This document shows, piece by piece, positions 1-12,111 of a stretch of DNA of 64,000 nucleotides (its first letter is position 1; each line of letters starts with the position of its first letter). The stretch is from Apostichopus japonicus (lineage: Eukaryota; Echinodermata; Holothuroidea; Aspidochirotida; Stichopodidae), in NCBI RefSeq assembly GCF_037975245.1, contig NC_092565.1:19321999-19385998 (forward strand), written 5' to 3'. Under the pieces are notes generated by a model. That model did no database searches, had not been told where the DNA came from, and saw only the letters and a list, made by a program, of their open reading frames with translations. A program made the position numbers and the translations under genes.

Positions 1-124
1 CTAATGTTTCCTTACTTTCATTTTCGCAACCAAAAAAGAAGCACAAAAAAATAACAGGATGTTGCCAGATATTTGATCAGCGTTGCTGAGTTGCCATAAT
101 TCATAGTCTGCAACTCATATTCCT

Positions 125-590
125 GCTTAACTAGGTATTTCCCCGGCTTAACCAGGTATCATCAAGGTGTAACCAAGTATGAACCCGGGTAAACAAGGTA
201 TCATCAAGGCAAGTATAATACCGCCTAACCAGGTACTATCCCAGCTTAACCAGGTATTATATACCGACTTAAGCAAGTATTTATCCGTCTTTTACCGGTA
301 TTATTCACGCTTAACCAGATGTTATCCCGGTTTAATGTAACCAGGTGCCATTCCGACTGAACCAGGTGTGACCCCCGCTTTACCATCAAGTATCATCCTG
401 GCTTAACCAGGTACTATCCCAGCTAAACCAGGTATTATACCTGCTTATCAAGGAGGTATCATCTCGGATAACCAGGTGTTATCCCCGCTTTACCACCAAG
501 TATATCATCCTGGCTTAACCAGGTACTATCCCAGCTAAACCAGGTATTATACCTGCTTATCAAGAAGGTATCATCCCGGATAACCAGTTT
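125..590. repeat. degenerate minisatellite, unit about 20 bp
   Basis: Many imperfect copies of a unit like TTAACCAGGTATYATCCCGGC. A higher-order duplication of about 110 bp is embedded at the end: roughly 375-484 and 485-588 both run from CCCGCTTTACC through TATTATACCTGCTTATCAAG to CCCGGATAACCAG with few differences. No open frame is kept through the array. Confidence 0.85.
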
Positions 591-3500
591 TTGTCACCGT
601 TGAGCTAGGTACTCTTTTGATTCAGCAAATGTTTGGTTAAAAGGGACATATTTTTTTTTTATAGGGGAGCCTTTTATTTCCTGTGGTATTTAAGATTCGA
701 GTAGGGCCTACAACTACATTGTCTTCAATACAGATGGTAATCTGTTCAATATCCAATCTACGATACCATTGTTCACGCAACATGACCAGGAAAATATCCA
801 GAAACAGTCGAAAAGCTTTGAGTCACAGGTATACTGTGTTGTCCTGTTTTTTTTTTCAGTTTAGAAAGTGCGGTTGGCTTCTTTTCATAATATTTCTCTC
901 AAATATTACTTTGAAAGAATACTTTACATATATTTTTGTACTTAAAAAAAAATGTTTTCCAGGAACATTCAGTTTTGGGCCAATCCTTTTTTGAACATGC
1001 GTGCATACGGCTACATATACACATGCATCAAAGACAATAGTTCTCTTGTCCTCAGTGTTGCTAATTTGCATATACTTTGAAGTCGATATACAAAACTCTG
1101 CAGAGAACGACCAACTATAAACGCTATAGGTCTCTCCGGTTATATTGCCCTTTGTCCCAATCTATTAGCGACCATTTACAACACTGAATTGCTACTGTTT
1201 ATAACTGAATTGAACAATAAAAGAGGTATTAATTGGTTAAATTTAACAATATTGAAAGACGAAAGATACACAGTTCGATGATCGTAAGTATATAGTCTAT
1301 GAGAGGTTATTCGCTGTCATAAACTTCACTGCATGCATGCAGGCGTGTTTAGAATTGCCGGTAATTCTAAAGTGATAAGCAATAAATTATATGTACAGTG
1401 CGGCTATGTAATTTATTCGATACAATCTGTACTCATCAATAAAATGATTATACAGCTTTATTATTTTTTATTATTATATTTCATTGCAGAACCAAGTACT
1501 GGGTTCTTAGTTGAACAGTCTGCGTAAACCTTTGCACATAGCTATATGTTGCATACAGTTCTGGTATACGCTCTACCATAAGGTAGCATACTCCATATAA
1601 ATGCCCCATTAGGCTAAATCCTACCCATCACTGAATAGCTAACACGTTGGTCATTCATGGCATCTTTAGTTGGCCGTATCATAAACAAGCCTCTTTTTAT
1701 AGTCACCAATAAACAATTTTCCTGCGCTGCTCCGAGAAGCCCTAAAGGGGTCTAAAATTGCCACAATCCCCCCCCCCCCCCCTGTTTTGCACCACATGTA
1801 CTTCCATTCATGTCCTTCACAAGCCAAGCCACAAAAGGCCATATCTTGATGAACAACATGACGAAAAAATGTTCTCCTGTCGCCTTTGGGCACTTTTCCT
1901 ATGGGCGGATTGATATAGACTCTACATGGAAGTATGCCACAATAAACACGTTATAGGCTGTGTCAATGTAGTTCCGCGACACATTTTGCGACTGTATACG
2001 CTATATTATCGCAACTATAAACTGTTTGTGATAGTAACAATGTCATATGAACGGTTACGTTATGTATAGCGTTAGACAAGAGCCTGCTTTTCAAACCGTG
2101 GCCCTCCCTCTCCCATCGTCTCTTTATCGCCTTCCGACCTTTTACACCCTCCCGCCCCTTCTTGACCCCCTCCCCACCATGCACCCGTGACTTCATTCAA
2201 ATTGGAACGCTCTCATTACGCCACCATATTACGCCCAATGGTTATTATAATACCCCCCCCTACTCTCCATTTTCCCCGTATACGTGTATGAAAGACCACA
2301 AAGTGGGTCAATTCTTTCAAGTTTAACCCTATATATCAAATGAAAAGGGAACTTAAGTAAGAGAGAGAAAGAGACATATAGAGAGAAAAGTAGCGAATTT
2401 CTTCAGACTTGAGTCACTGACTTTACGGGACTGTAAATAAGCGAATACTTACCTCGAGATTTAGCCGAAGGGGCCAGGAATTTCAAACCGTAAATAAGGT
2501 CAACCCATCGAAACAATTGAGGCCCTTTCTTTCTTAACTGGACATTGTCTCTTACTATCGTAAGTAAAGTGTTTTCCCTCTTTTTCTTCCATTTAAGAGC
2601 AATTGGAATGGCGTCAATTTTGATGTTTTTATAACAATTCACTCAACGTAAACATGAGGCAAAACTCGCTTTATTATGCAATAAATAAAGGTTAGCTAAC
2701 ATTAAGCTTTGTGGATATTGTGGCTTTAGAATTTAAGATAAAAAGGAAAGACAAAAATCTTAAGTTAGAAGTACCCACCCAAACAAGCGATTGGATTTGC
2801 TTGTCTTTAAACTGATTAAACCAATTAAAAAAAGCCTCTTTTGCTTTCTTAGGTTTATAAGATGCCCGATACAGGATGACTTGTTGTGATTATCCAGTGA
2901 GGTTCCACTAGGGATCAATTCCCGAAACCTCTGAATCGTCCGAATGACGACAACAACAAAAAGGCCCCGGATGTATGCTGCACTCTAATAGTGTTCTCTT
3001 CATGGGAGCGAAATTTGATACAGAAAGACCAAGACTTGTTATTCTAGGGGGTCAACGTTTAAACGTATACCCCACCTGTATACCTATGTGGTAACTTATC
3101 ATCTTCGACCCCACCTCCTCCCCCACCCCACCCCACCCTCTCCCCGACCCCTCCCCTTGCAAATGTGCTGTTATTAACAGATTGAAAAATGGTGTATTAA
3201 TTGTCTCAAAAAGTATGAAACATAGATCATGACATGGTTACACAGGGTGATACTGTTTCCTATTGAGTACCAACCCCATGTATAACCCTGACCCCTCCCC
3301 CACCCAACCCCACACACACGAATGTCAATTAAATTAACATTACACAATTCGCTATGTCGATCACTTGTACCCGTCCACATGTCGAGCTAATAACAAGAGT
3401 TCATTCTGTTCTCAAACGTTTTTCACATATTTCTTGTCATACGGACCACAAAACACTACAAAAACCCTTGAATTAAACGAACATATACAAATTAATGTGG

Positions 3501-5557
3501 TATATTCTTATCAAGATGAAATCAGTAACCGTATGAAACAGACAATTGAATCTAAAACTTGAAGAAAAACAGAGCATTGTGGGAACATTTACATCTCTGA
3601 TGTCACTTCCTCATTGCTATAAATTCATCCTTGGTATACAAAACATATCACAATTTTAAATTTCTTAGTTGAAAGCAACTTTCACTAGGATGCGTTGTAC
3701 TTATATAGCTACATCTCATGTTGCAGTATCAGGGGCGGATTCTGGGTGGTGGTGGGTGGGTGGTGGTGGTGGTGGGGGGGGGGGCGGTTGAGTGGTCTTG
3801 CCAATGCAGATTCGAAACTGTTGAAGTTAAAACATTAAGTTTCACATATTTCATTAGGATTAGCACGATGATCGTCGAAAGCTATACTTGTTTAAGAAAT
3901 TATTTCAAAACAGATGTAATGCATGTTCAGAGTGATTCACAAAAAGTAGGAAATGGAATTTCTTTGTTAAATGCTAATTCGTTTAATAGAAAGTGACCTC
4001 ATATGATAAACACAGGTCTGTGATGAGATGGGTGAAGCGAGCGAAGGGGGGGGGGGCAGTCACTGGGCCCGGCATCAATTGGGGGGGGGGGGGTCTCGCG
4101 GAGATATGAGATAAAGAGTAATATATTCCCATTTTTCATTTTAAACAAAAAACAGACTTCCAATAAAGTGGGAAATGACCAAATTTTTACCCTGTTCCCG
4201 GCCTGGCACTCCTCGCCCCTGCCATACCCGTGATATTTGTCGTGCGGGTTAACGTGCTTTGTGGAACGCCACATTGGTGCACGTACGTGTCAGCAGCTGG
4301 GTTTCAAGTTTTTTTTTAGTTGGTTGTAATAAAGCAACATTACAGTTATACATTTAGAAGACAGTTAGAAAACTAAACAGTCTACTTGTAACTAACAGCT
4401 GCATGGTCCAACAACCGGTTAAAAATGTCCCATTTAAACAATTATAGAAACTTTAATTTGCGCGGAAAACTGCTCAAGTCACTTGATTGAATTTGGGTGA
4501 GAAGTGCACCAGGCTTATGAAAGACCAAGGGCGCGGAAGGGGTAGGAAATATACTCCAGCATTTACAAATTTGGTCAAATCATTTTGGAGAATTCTCCAA
4601 ACATAAACTTATTTTAATTAAAAGTAGCAAACTATGGCACCATTTTGCTTGCATAAAAGCACTGCGAATCTTTCAAACTTTCTTAAGTGGTATTATTCCA
4701 TCCCCTTACATCCTCTCAATGACATATATTGTTAACGGATTGTTTTGACCTTTCCTATAGTCTCTTACCCCACCAACATCAAACTCTTTCTGGGTGCCCG
4801 TGAAAGCAACCAGCTATATACTTCACTTATGATTATTATTGTTAATATTGTTTTAATGTTACGCTAGTTGCCCTGTAATGGGCTGTAGCAAACCTAAACC
4901 TAATCCTAAACCTAATCCTAAACCTTACCCTTACTCCTCCCAGTTTACATCTTTGACTGCATAAGTCTTCTTACGGCTTTTCTCTTTTCTTTTAGAACAT
5001 CATTAGTCCTCTTGAAGTTAAAGCTTTATTGACGCGTGGTAGTCATGTATTAAATTTTTATAGAGATATAAAACAATAATGCACAAAACAGTCTCAAATT
5101 CTTATAGTTTGTAGTTATTAATGGCCTTATTTTATTATAATTATTGGCCTTCTAGTTGAGAAATTCTGAGGGGTCTATAAGGGGTTCTATACTGAATGGG
5201 GTGGGGTGGGGTTGTAGTGGGGAGTGGTGGGCGTGGGTGGGGTGAGGTGGTGGGACACGGAGACTAAAGCAAGTAGGGCTTATAAGGTATGCTGCCGTAG
5301 AAGGCTTTTCCGTGCATTTCTTTTGTTTCTGGATCCATCTAAGGGGAGGCTGAAACTGTTTTTTTGTGTATTATATTAAAAATCAAAAGTCACAGAAGAG
5401 GTTCATCTTGCAAATCATAACGAAATGAACAAAAGAAGAGGCAGAGAAGACTAGAAGACAGTATGGTACAATACGTATTTACAAGTGCACACTTGTTTCA
5501 TGTTTCTAGAACACGGAGACTGCACACATATAAACATTACCAGAGTCAATAAAACAC
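591..5557. other. intergenic, no gene seen
   Basis: Only short ORFs without recognisable domains. It contains C/G homopolymers (1768-1782, near 2250, 3775, 4045, 4082), C-rich tracts at 3110-3160 and 3290-3315, and a short 12-bp repeat of CCTAAACCTAAT at about 4893-4925. Confidence 0.6.
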
Positions 5558-5753
5558 CCCTAGTTGGCACAATTTTTCCTATACAGTACTTTCATGTCCC
5601 GCTTCAAAGCACTTGCATGGACAGTATGAGCAGTTTTTTATTCTATCAGATAAAGGTTAGGAACTTTTAATACTGTCAATGCCAATGCTTTGAAGCATGA
5701 TATAGGAGGACAGTTTAACGAGGTATTAGCATTAGGAAATTGTCCCAACTGGC
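5558..5753. mobile_element. foldback MITE, copy 1
   Basis: About 195 bp. The ends are inverted: a degenerate TAGTTGGCACAAT at the left and ATTGTCCCAACTGG at the right. Inside, arms 5601-5627 and 5670-5696 (GCTTCAAAGCAC and its complement in CCAATGCTTTGAAGC) pair over 27 nt with about 3 mismatches. A second copy lies at 56845-57054. No coding capacity, so it would need a transposase in trans. The superfamily is not assigned because no clear target duplication is visible. Confidence 0.7.
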
Positions 5754-8700
5754 TGAACAAAAAATAAGAAGTTCATGTATATATTCAATGCAATGAATAT
5801 GCATATTTATGGATTTCCATGACACGCATGCAGAGGACAAACGTTATGATGAAAATTTATCAAAATTATCAGATTTTCATTTATGTTTGAGTAGTTCGAC
5901 GGTTCAATTCTTAAACATGTCCCACTTTGGGCGGAAATTTCTCATTTTTCACAAGGTTTGTTGACTTTGACTTCATATTATGACAACAAAAATAAATGCA
6001 CAAAATTTACACATCACAACAATTATAATACTATCAGAGGCCTAATACTGGATTCCCTCGTATTGTGTACATTTACCCCCCCCCCGCCCGCCCCCCTGGA
6101 ATATTAACTCATAGATACGCGATAACAAGAATCACATACTGACACATGTGGATCAATCGATCAATCGATGGATTGATCGATTTATTAACATACAAAGGAG
6201 TGTGCACAACAGGAAGTGCTGGTCTAAGAAAGGCTCACTCGCTCGATTGGGTTTGGGATTGCTTGTATTGAGCCCACTTACCCTGAAAAGCAAATCATGG
6301 GTGCTAAAAATAGGGACTGAACAATATATTGATCAATCGATCGATCGATTGATGAGTAAAATAAGTACTTTAACTACTAACACATCAGGACATCAGGCTT
6401 TCATAAGTAAGAAAGTTGTCACCATACGCAGGGTTTCCTGAATTATTTTTACATACAAAATATTTTTTATTATGGTTGCCCCAACAAATGAAAGGAGGGG
6501 AGGGAGAGAGTCGGGGTGGGGGAAGGGGGTTAATACATGAGCCAAGGTTGGTCATTACTCTCATCAAAACTTCAAACTTTTATGTTGTAATTGTTCTTGT
6601 TAATATAAGACACAGAATTGCTGAGAATTCTTATTATAGATTACCGATAGCTTCTTAGCAACTACTTTAATACTTCTAGGCATGAGAGAGGGTAGGAATC
6701 TGCGACCTTCATAAATGCATCTAATAATACCATGAGCTTGACATATGTAACATATATTGACTATTCAAGATTTTGAAACAACGTTGGTTAGCATACAACT
6801 GAATTCGTGGACAAGTTGACTTCAATAAGAAATATTCAAATATTTCCAGTCATCAATAAACATATGTCAGCTATCAAAAGAACTACACCTCATATATGTA
6901 TATAATAATTTCCCCATTTCATTGCCAAAAATTTTGACCGAAATACTTGTTCTTTGTGAGACAAAATGTACACATGGTTTTCTAAAGTAACACTTTTATA
7001 TGAAATGACTTCAAAAATAGACTATAATAATTCCCACCCCCCCCCCCCACTATTTTCTTAAATAGTACAAAATTGATACCCACATTGCGTTAATTAAATA
7101 AAAAGAACAGCTATTAATTTTTACAACCTTGTCACAAGAAAGAAACGGAAGGACTTATCAATTGTTGAATGCCAATCTTGGACCCGATACAAATTTTTCC
7201 AATCTGGCTAAAAACGGGTCAGTTCACATTTTTCATTAACTACTATACGGTAGGCGCTGTATATCTGTATTAAGTTCATAGTACTTTACTTAGTACATGT
7301 AATTCAACTCCAAACCTTAAGTCTGAACTGCTTTCACACACTTAATTCCAATTACTTCTGTTTGCCATTAAAACGCCATCTCTCGTCCGTACGAGCGTTC
7401 TTGTTTTATTCGTCACGTCATCAATCAACCCCCCCCCCCCCGTTTATGATTAACCACTGCAGCTGTGATGCCTTACATTCAGTGACAAGACTTAAGTTTT
7501 ACTTAGCTGAAGTGAGGTATAAAACAAGTGGTTTTTCGGTAAATATTTGGTACACATTTGGTCGGACTTTATTTCTCGTTCGATTTTCATGCAATAGCCC
7601 ATTTATGTCATTGAATGCCTGTCTCAAGCTATTCATTTTCGAAAGAATTACCAAGGTAACCACATTGCCTGTAGCCAGCTTGGTGTTTAAAACTTTCTCC
7701 CAGTTTGTTCTCTCCCGCTATTTCTGTTATTTTGTTCTTCCCAGGTGAATTAAGGGGGCAGGGGGGGGGGGTGGGTTGGATGTCACCTACATGAGCAATG
7801 TTATCATATATATTACCACTGAACAAAACGATGGGCGTCGGTTAGGGTGAGGTGGGGAGGTATTGGGACAGTCAAATTTGTCTCAGCATGTGAGTGTGGA
7901 ATTTAAGATTATATTATGTTGAAACATTCCGTTTAGGTCTGGAAGTGAGGATGTGTGTGTGTGTTGAGACAGTGACGAGGTCGAAGAGTGGGGGGGGGGG
8001 CGAGGCGGTCAGGCGCATCCGGGGAAAGGAGTCTCAATATTTATCCCGATCATCTCCCCAGTCGAGAGAGTAGTATTTTGTAGATTTATTTCAAGTTGAA
8101 TGGAGCGTCCTGGGAGATGGGTTGGATAACAGCCCTGCATGGTGGGAAAGCTATAATTTGGTGACAAAGGACCCGGTGTTATATCACATGCATGACATCA
8201 ACGTGGTTGAATTATTTGTTACATTGAAGAACATAATATTTGGGGAATTTTGATGCATGGTGACAACGATTTATGAACTCCATGGTGACAGACACACGCA
8301 CACAGGCACACGCACACAGGCACAAACAGAACGTTAAGTAATTCATGGCTTTCATCATTTACACTGCATGGTATCAGTTATGCTAGTAAGCAGTGGTAAT
8401 GTCGAAACCATTACTAATATATAAGGCGGGATCGAGGTTAGTTCAAGAGTCATTTCCGCTGAAGCATACAGTGCATGTACCACTCAAAATCAATGAGTAA
8501 ACGGAGCCTGAGAAGTATTCCTCATGCTGAGAACTTTCCGTTGTTATGCATGCCGTGCTGGTGGGATTGGGATACTGGTTGCCAATATCAGTGGATATTT
8601 CGGTAGGCATTTTGAAAAATTCTATCTTTACGTCATTTTACTCTGATTTCTTTCTTTATCTTTTTTTATTGTCCCGTCGAAATATTACGTAACACCAAAG

Positions 8701-9342
8701 AAATGTAGACTGAGCAAGCCACTTTTCCCTTGGGCTATCCGTGAATATAGCCTAATTGAGATTTTAATGAGCATGAAGATTATTTTCAACCACATGTTTG
8801 TTTTCTTCGAATTAAGTCGTTCACTCATGTGAAATTTACATTAAAGTTGACTGTAGTCATTACCATACAAATTCAGCTATACATAATTATACACAATCGT
8901 CCAATCACATACCGAGAACTGACCGTCTGCCAATTAAAAGTTTTACATTTACATCCATTCTGTACCCGATTCACAACGTTTGTTATAACAAACGGATTTA
9001 AAAAGAAAAATGATTCACATATTCTTGCAACGTCTATTACCATTTTGTATTTACTTAAATAATTTACGGGTGAACACTTCAATTTCGCGAAACTGCTTCA
9101 TTGACATCCCTTTTCAAATAAGCCGGATATTTCGATTTCAATGGGTTATACTGGATCACTATATGCCACTTAATGCGGACAAAAAGTAATACTAATGCTT
9201 CAACCTTTTTCTTATTGTACTCTGCATCGAGTATAGATGTAATGATCATGGCCCTATACGGTAGGCTAGAAGTAACAGGCCTATACATGTGGAAGATGAG
9301 TTACACTGAGATGACATGCCAACCTACTCAAGTTCTGTTCCC
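5754..9342. other. intergenic, no gene seen
   Basis: The 3' flank of hhex. Small features only: a GATCGATC-type run (6150-6180, 6330-6350), C/G homopolymers near 6080, 7035, 7430, 7766 and 7995, and a CA-rich microsatellite at about 8288-8325. The short ORFs here have no recognisable domain. Confidence 0.6.
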
Positions 9343-9469
9343 GTTTATTGAGTTGATGTATCTACAAAACATCCCTGTTTTCTAAAACACCGTTCTCCAT
9401 TTAAAGACTCGTGAACTGGTCTTGGACTCTTGAACGCAATTCTTCACAAGGTGTGCATTAACGAGTGAC

Positions 9470-9475
9470 TTTATT
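9470..9475 (-). promoter_or_regulatory. candidate poly(A) signal AATAAA for hhex
   Basis: AATAAA on the minus strand about 355 nt after the hhex stop codon. A variant ATTAAA lies nearer, at 9543-9548, and another AATAAA farther on, at 9344-9349. Which one is used cannot be told from sequence. Confidence 0.4.
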
Positions 9476-9828
9476 GTGCGGCTCCGTTGTAGTTGACTGC
9501 CACCAATCACGGTTTAACCATATCCATCGAACGTAGAATGTCTTTAATTCTTAAAAAAAAAATGTGCTGCTGGGCTGGACTGGACTTTTTCAAGATCTGA
9601 TTTTCATATGAGTTACTGCAACCAAACGGTACTTATCGGGTGAACAGATCTTTCTAGATAACACTCCATCCTGCATTTCTCACTCTGAATTCACCTTGAA
9701 CCTTCACGTCAGTTTTACGAGATACACTTTCGTACCTTCGTAACAATTTGGTCAACAGTTGCGCTGTCACGTGACCGTGACGTAGAAAGGATCCGCTCTT
9801 GAAACAATCGACCAAATCCTTAGTTAAT

Positions 9829-9978
9829 TCAGAGATTTGGTTTAAGTAATTCTAAATGTTTTTCATGGTCAGAGTCGAGACCTTCATCTAACCCATCATT
9901 ATTGCGAAGGTCATCTTCGGCTTCCGTCGTTTGTGTGTCAGTATTTCCATCAGCCTCTTTACCATCTGCTGGTACTTC
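9829..9978 (-). CDS. hhex: hhex exon 4: acidic C-terminal tail and stop
   Basis: 150 nt: 49 codons and TGA (9829-9831). The acceptor reads TTATTCTTATATAG in front of GAAGTACCAGC and is in phase 0 with exon 3. The peptide starts [16 protein letters not shown], is rich in Asp/Glu ([15 protein letters not shown]) and ends LELLKPNL. An acidic, poorly conserved tail after LKQ is normal for HHEX. The assignment rests on frame, splice signals, acidity and position, because the sequence itself is not conserved. Another acceptor upstream or downstream within the intron cannot be excluded without transcript data. Confidence 0.85.
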   Translation of the reverse strand, partial: EVPADGKEADGNTDTQTTEAEDDLRNNDGLDEGLDSDHEKHLELLKPNL

Positions 9979-12052
9979 CTATATAAGAATAAAACAAAAG
10001 AGACAATAGGGTATGTACATTCATGTTCATGCGATATGAAGGTGTAATATATAAATATATGTCTATGAAAATGAAAATAGATTTCGACATAATTACTGGA
10101 TAATAGTTACGAAAACAAAGTAAAAAGAGCAGTGTTGTGTGCATTTGGTTTCTTGTTATTCTCTACTGATGTCAATTTTAAGCCATTTCAATTATGAAAT
10201 AATAACGTATAAAAGCTTGACTTTGTTACACAATGAGATATTTCGGTAATCGTATAGCCCAGTGACGTCTGCGCATTACATCACAAAAAAACCTATTCTA
10301 GTCTAAGGTACAATACAGAGTTTGCGCAGACTGATAATCTTTAATATCAAATCGTTTGCTAACTAAAGCTTATACATAACAACGTGTACAAACTTTATAT
10401 ATTTTATACCTATGCCAAGCATCAATATCATTCCTTCTTCAGTATAACCTTCTTTATATTTAGTCATACTGTCCGACGCTGGAATATATTGGTGGGTATT
10501 TGGCAGTTACATCTTCATCTTATAAATCCAATTCCTGTTTTAAATTGCTCCTAAAGATGATCGTGGATGCGAAGCGAACATTCGATTTTCTTTTTATTAT
10601 TAGTACTATTGCTTGTTGCAATTGAGAGCTATTCACTGTTGTTCAGTAAGAGTTTTTAATGACAAACTCTATACTTGAGGAGAAAGCTATTAATTGCCTA
10701 TTTAGTCATCAAAGTCCACATCAAAGGGTTTACCCGTTTTTCAATTTCACCGACAGGAAATTGTCTTACACTAATATCATTAGATTGTTCCTTTTGAGTT
10801 TTTGTGTTACCTCTTTTTCTTTTTATACCATAACAACTTTTATTTTTTTGGAGAGCTTTTTTCCCCCTTCGGAAAGAGGTGCTTCACTACTGTGCATGTT
10901 TGACAGGTAACGTTTAAATAACTCCAGTAGCAGTTAATTTATTACCAATTTCAACAGCTTTTACACCTCTCCCGCCATAATGAAACACTTAACGTGAAAG
11001 CTACAAACCAATTGATCGTCTGCTTACACGCTCTTGTTTTGTATACGATTTATGGCGGGAACAATTACGAGAAAGACAGAAAGAAAGAAAAAAAAACTCT
11101 TAAAAGTACTTTTTTTTTTATTCAATCGCAATTTGACGCAATGTTGGGTCGCTTTTACAGCCCACTTCAGTCTTAGAGGTTCAATAGGGTTGCTACGTTA
11201 TCAAAGTTGTCTTTAAGAGGGACTTAAAGCGAGAACCCAAAAATTATGACCTCACTCTGAAAACCATTTAAAAAAAAGAACCTGAAAGCTTGGAGGGCCT
11301 TATGAAAGGGAATGAGAACTCATGGGTAATAAAATTAAGAGACCATAGTTTCTTCCGGTGAGGAAGGCTGGGGTACAATGGAAAATCAGGAAGTCCTTAC
11401 AAAATATTTTGCAAAAGAGTACATCTGAAGATGTTTGGAATTATGAGGGGGAAAAAAGTAGATTCCACTAAGTATAGAAAGTAGTACCGCAACATTCCAG
11501 TGAAATATCGTTAAATGGTAATTTTAGGAGGCTTCTGAATAGTTTCACGAAACTGTTTTGTCATTACACTCTTAACGTCAAAGAGTGAGAATACACTCTT
11601 TGAAAGTCTCTAGAATGATCACCCTTTTAGATGGGGTAAAGTCACTCTCATTAAAGAGTGACTTCACGTAAATTTTAGCTCTAAAACAAATGAGTGCTTT
11701 CACTCTATTCACTCTAAAGGGGAAGACCGGAAAACTCCTCAAACTGAGAGCGATAGTCTTGGACATTCTAAACGAGTGAAATTTTACTCTGTGGAATTAA
11801 GGGTGTAGGCCTACAACAGAAAAAAGAATACTCCTTTTCCTTTGTGTCTTGTCATGAGAATTTCTCTTCGAATTTTGGTATTCTTTGTATAGAACTTATA
11901 TGATTCATTTTGTCAATATTTGGGGGGGGGGGGTGGAGGGGACGGTTGGATGAAATACAATTTGAAAGGTTCATTTTGTGCTATGAATGTGCTATATTAT
12001 AACTGATGATGTCATTCTCGACCGATACGAGCCTTTAAGGTACTTGCAGCAT

Positions 12053-12111
<59 letters not shown>

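Noticed and set aside
4893-4925. Interstitial telomeric repeat
   Set aside because: The unit is CCTAAACCTAAT, not (CCCTAA)n, and it covers only about 30 bp.
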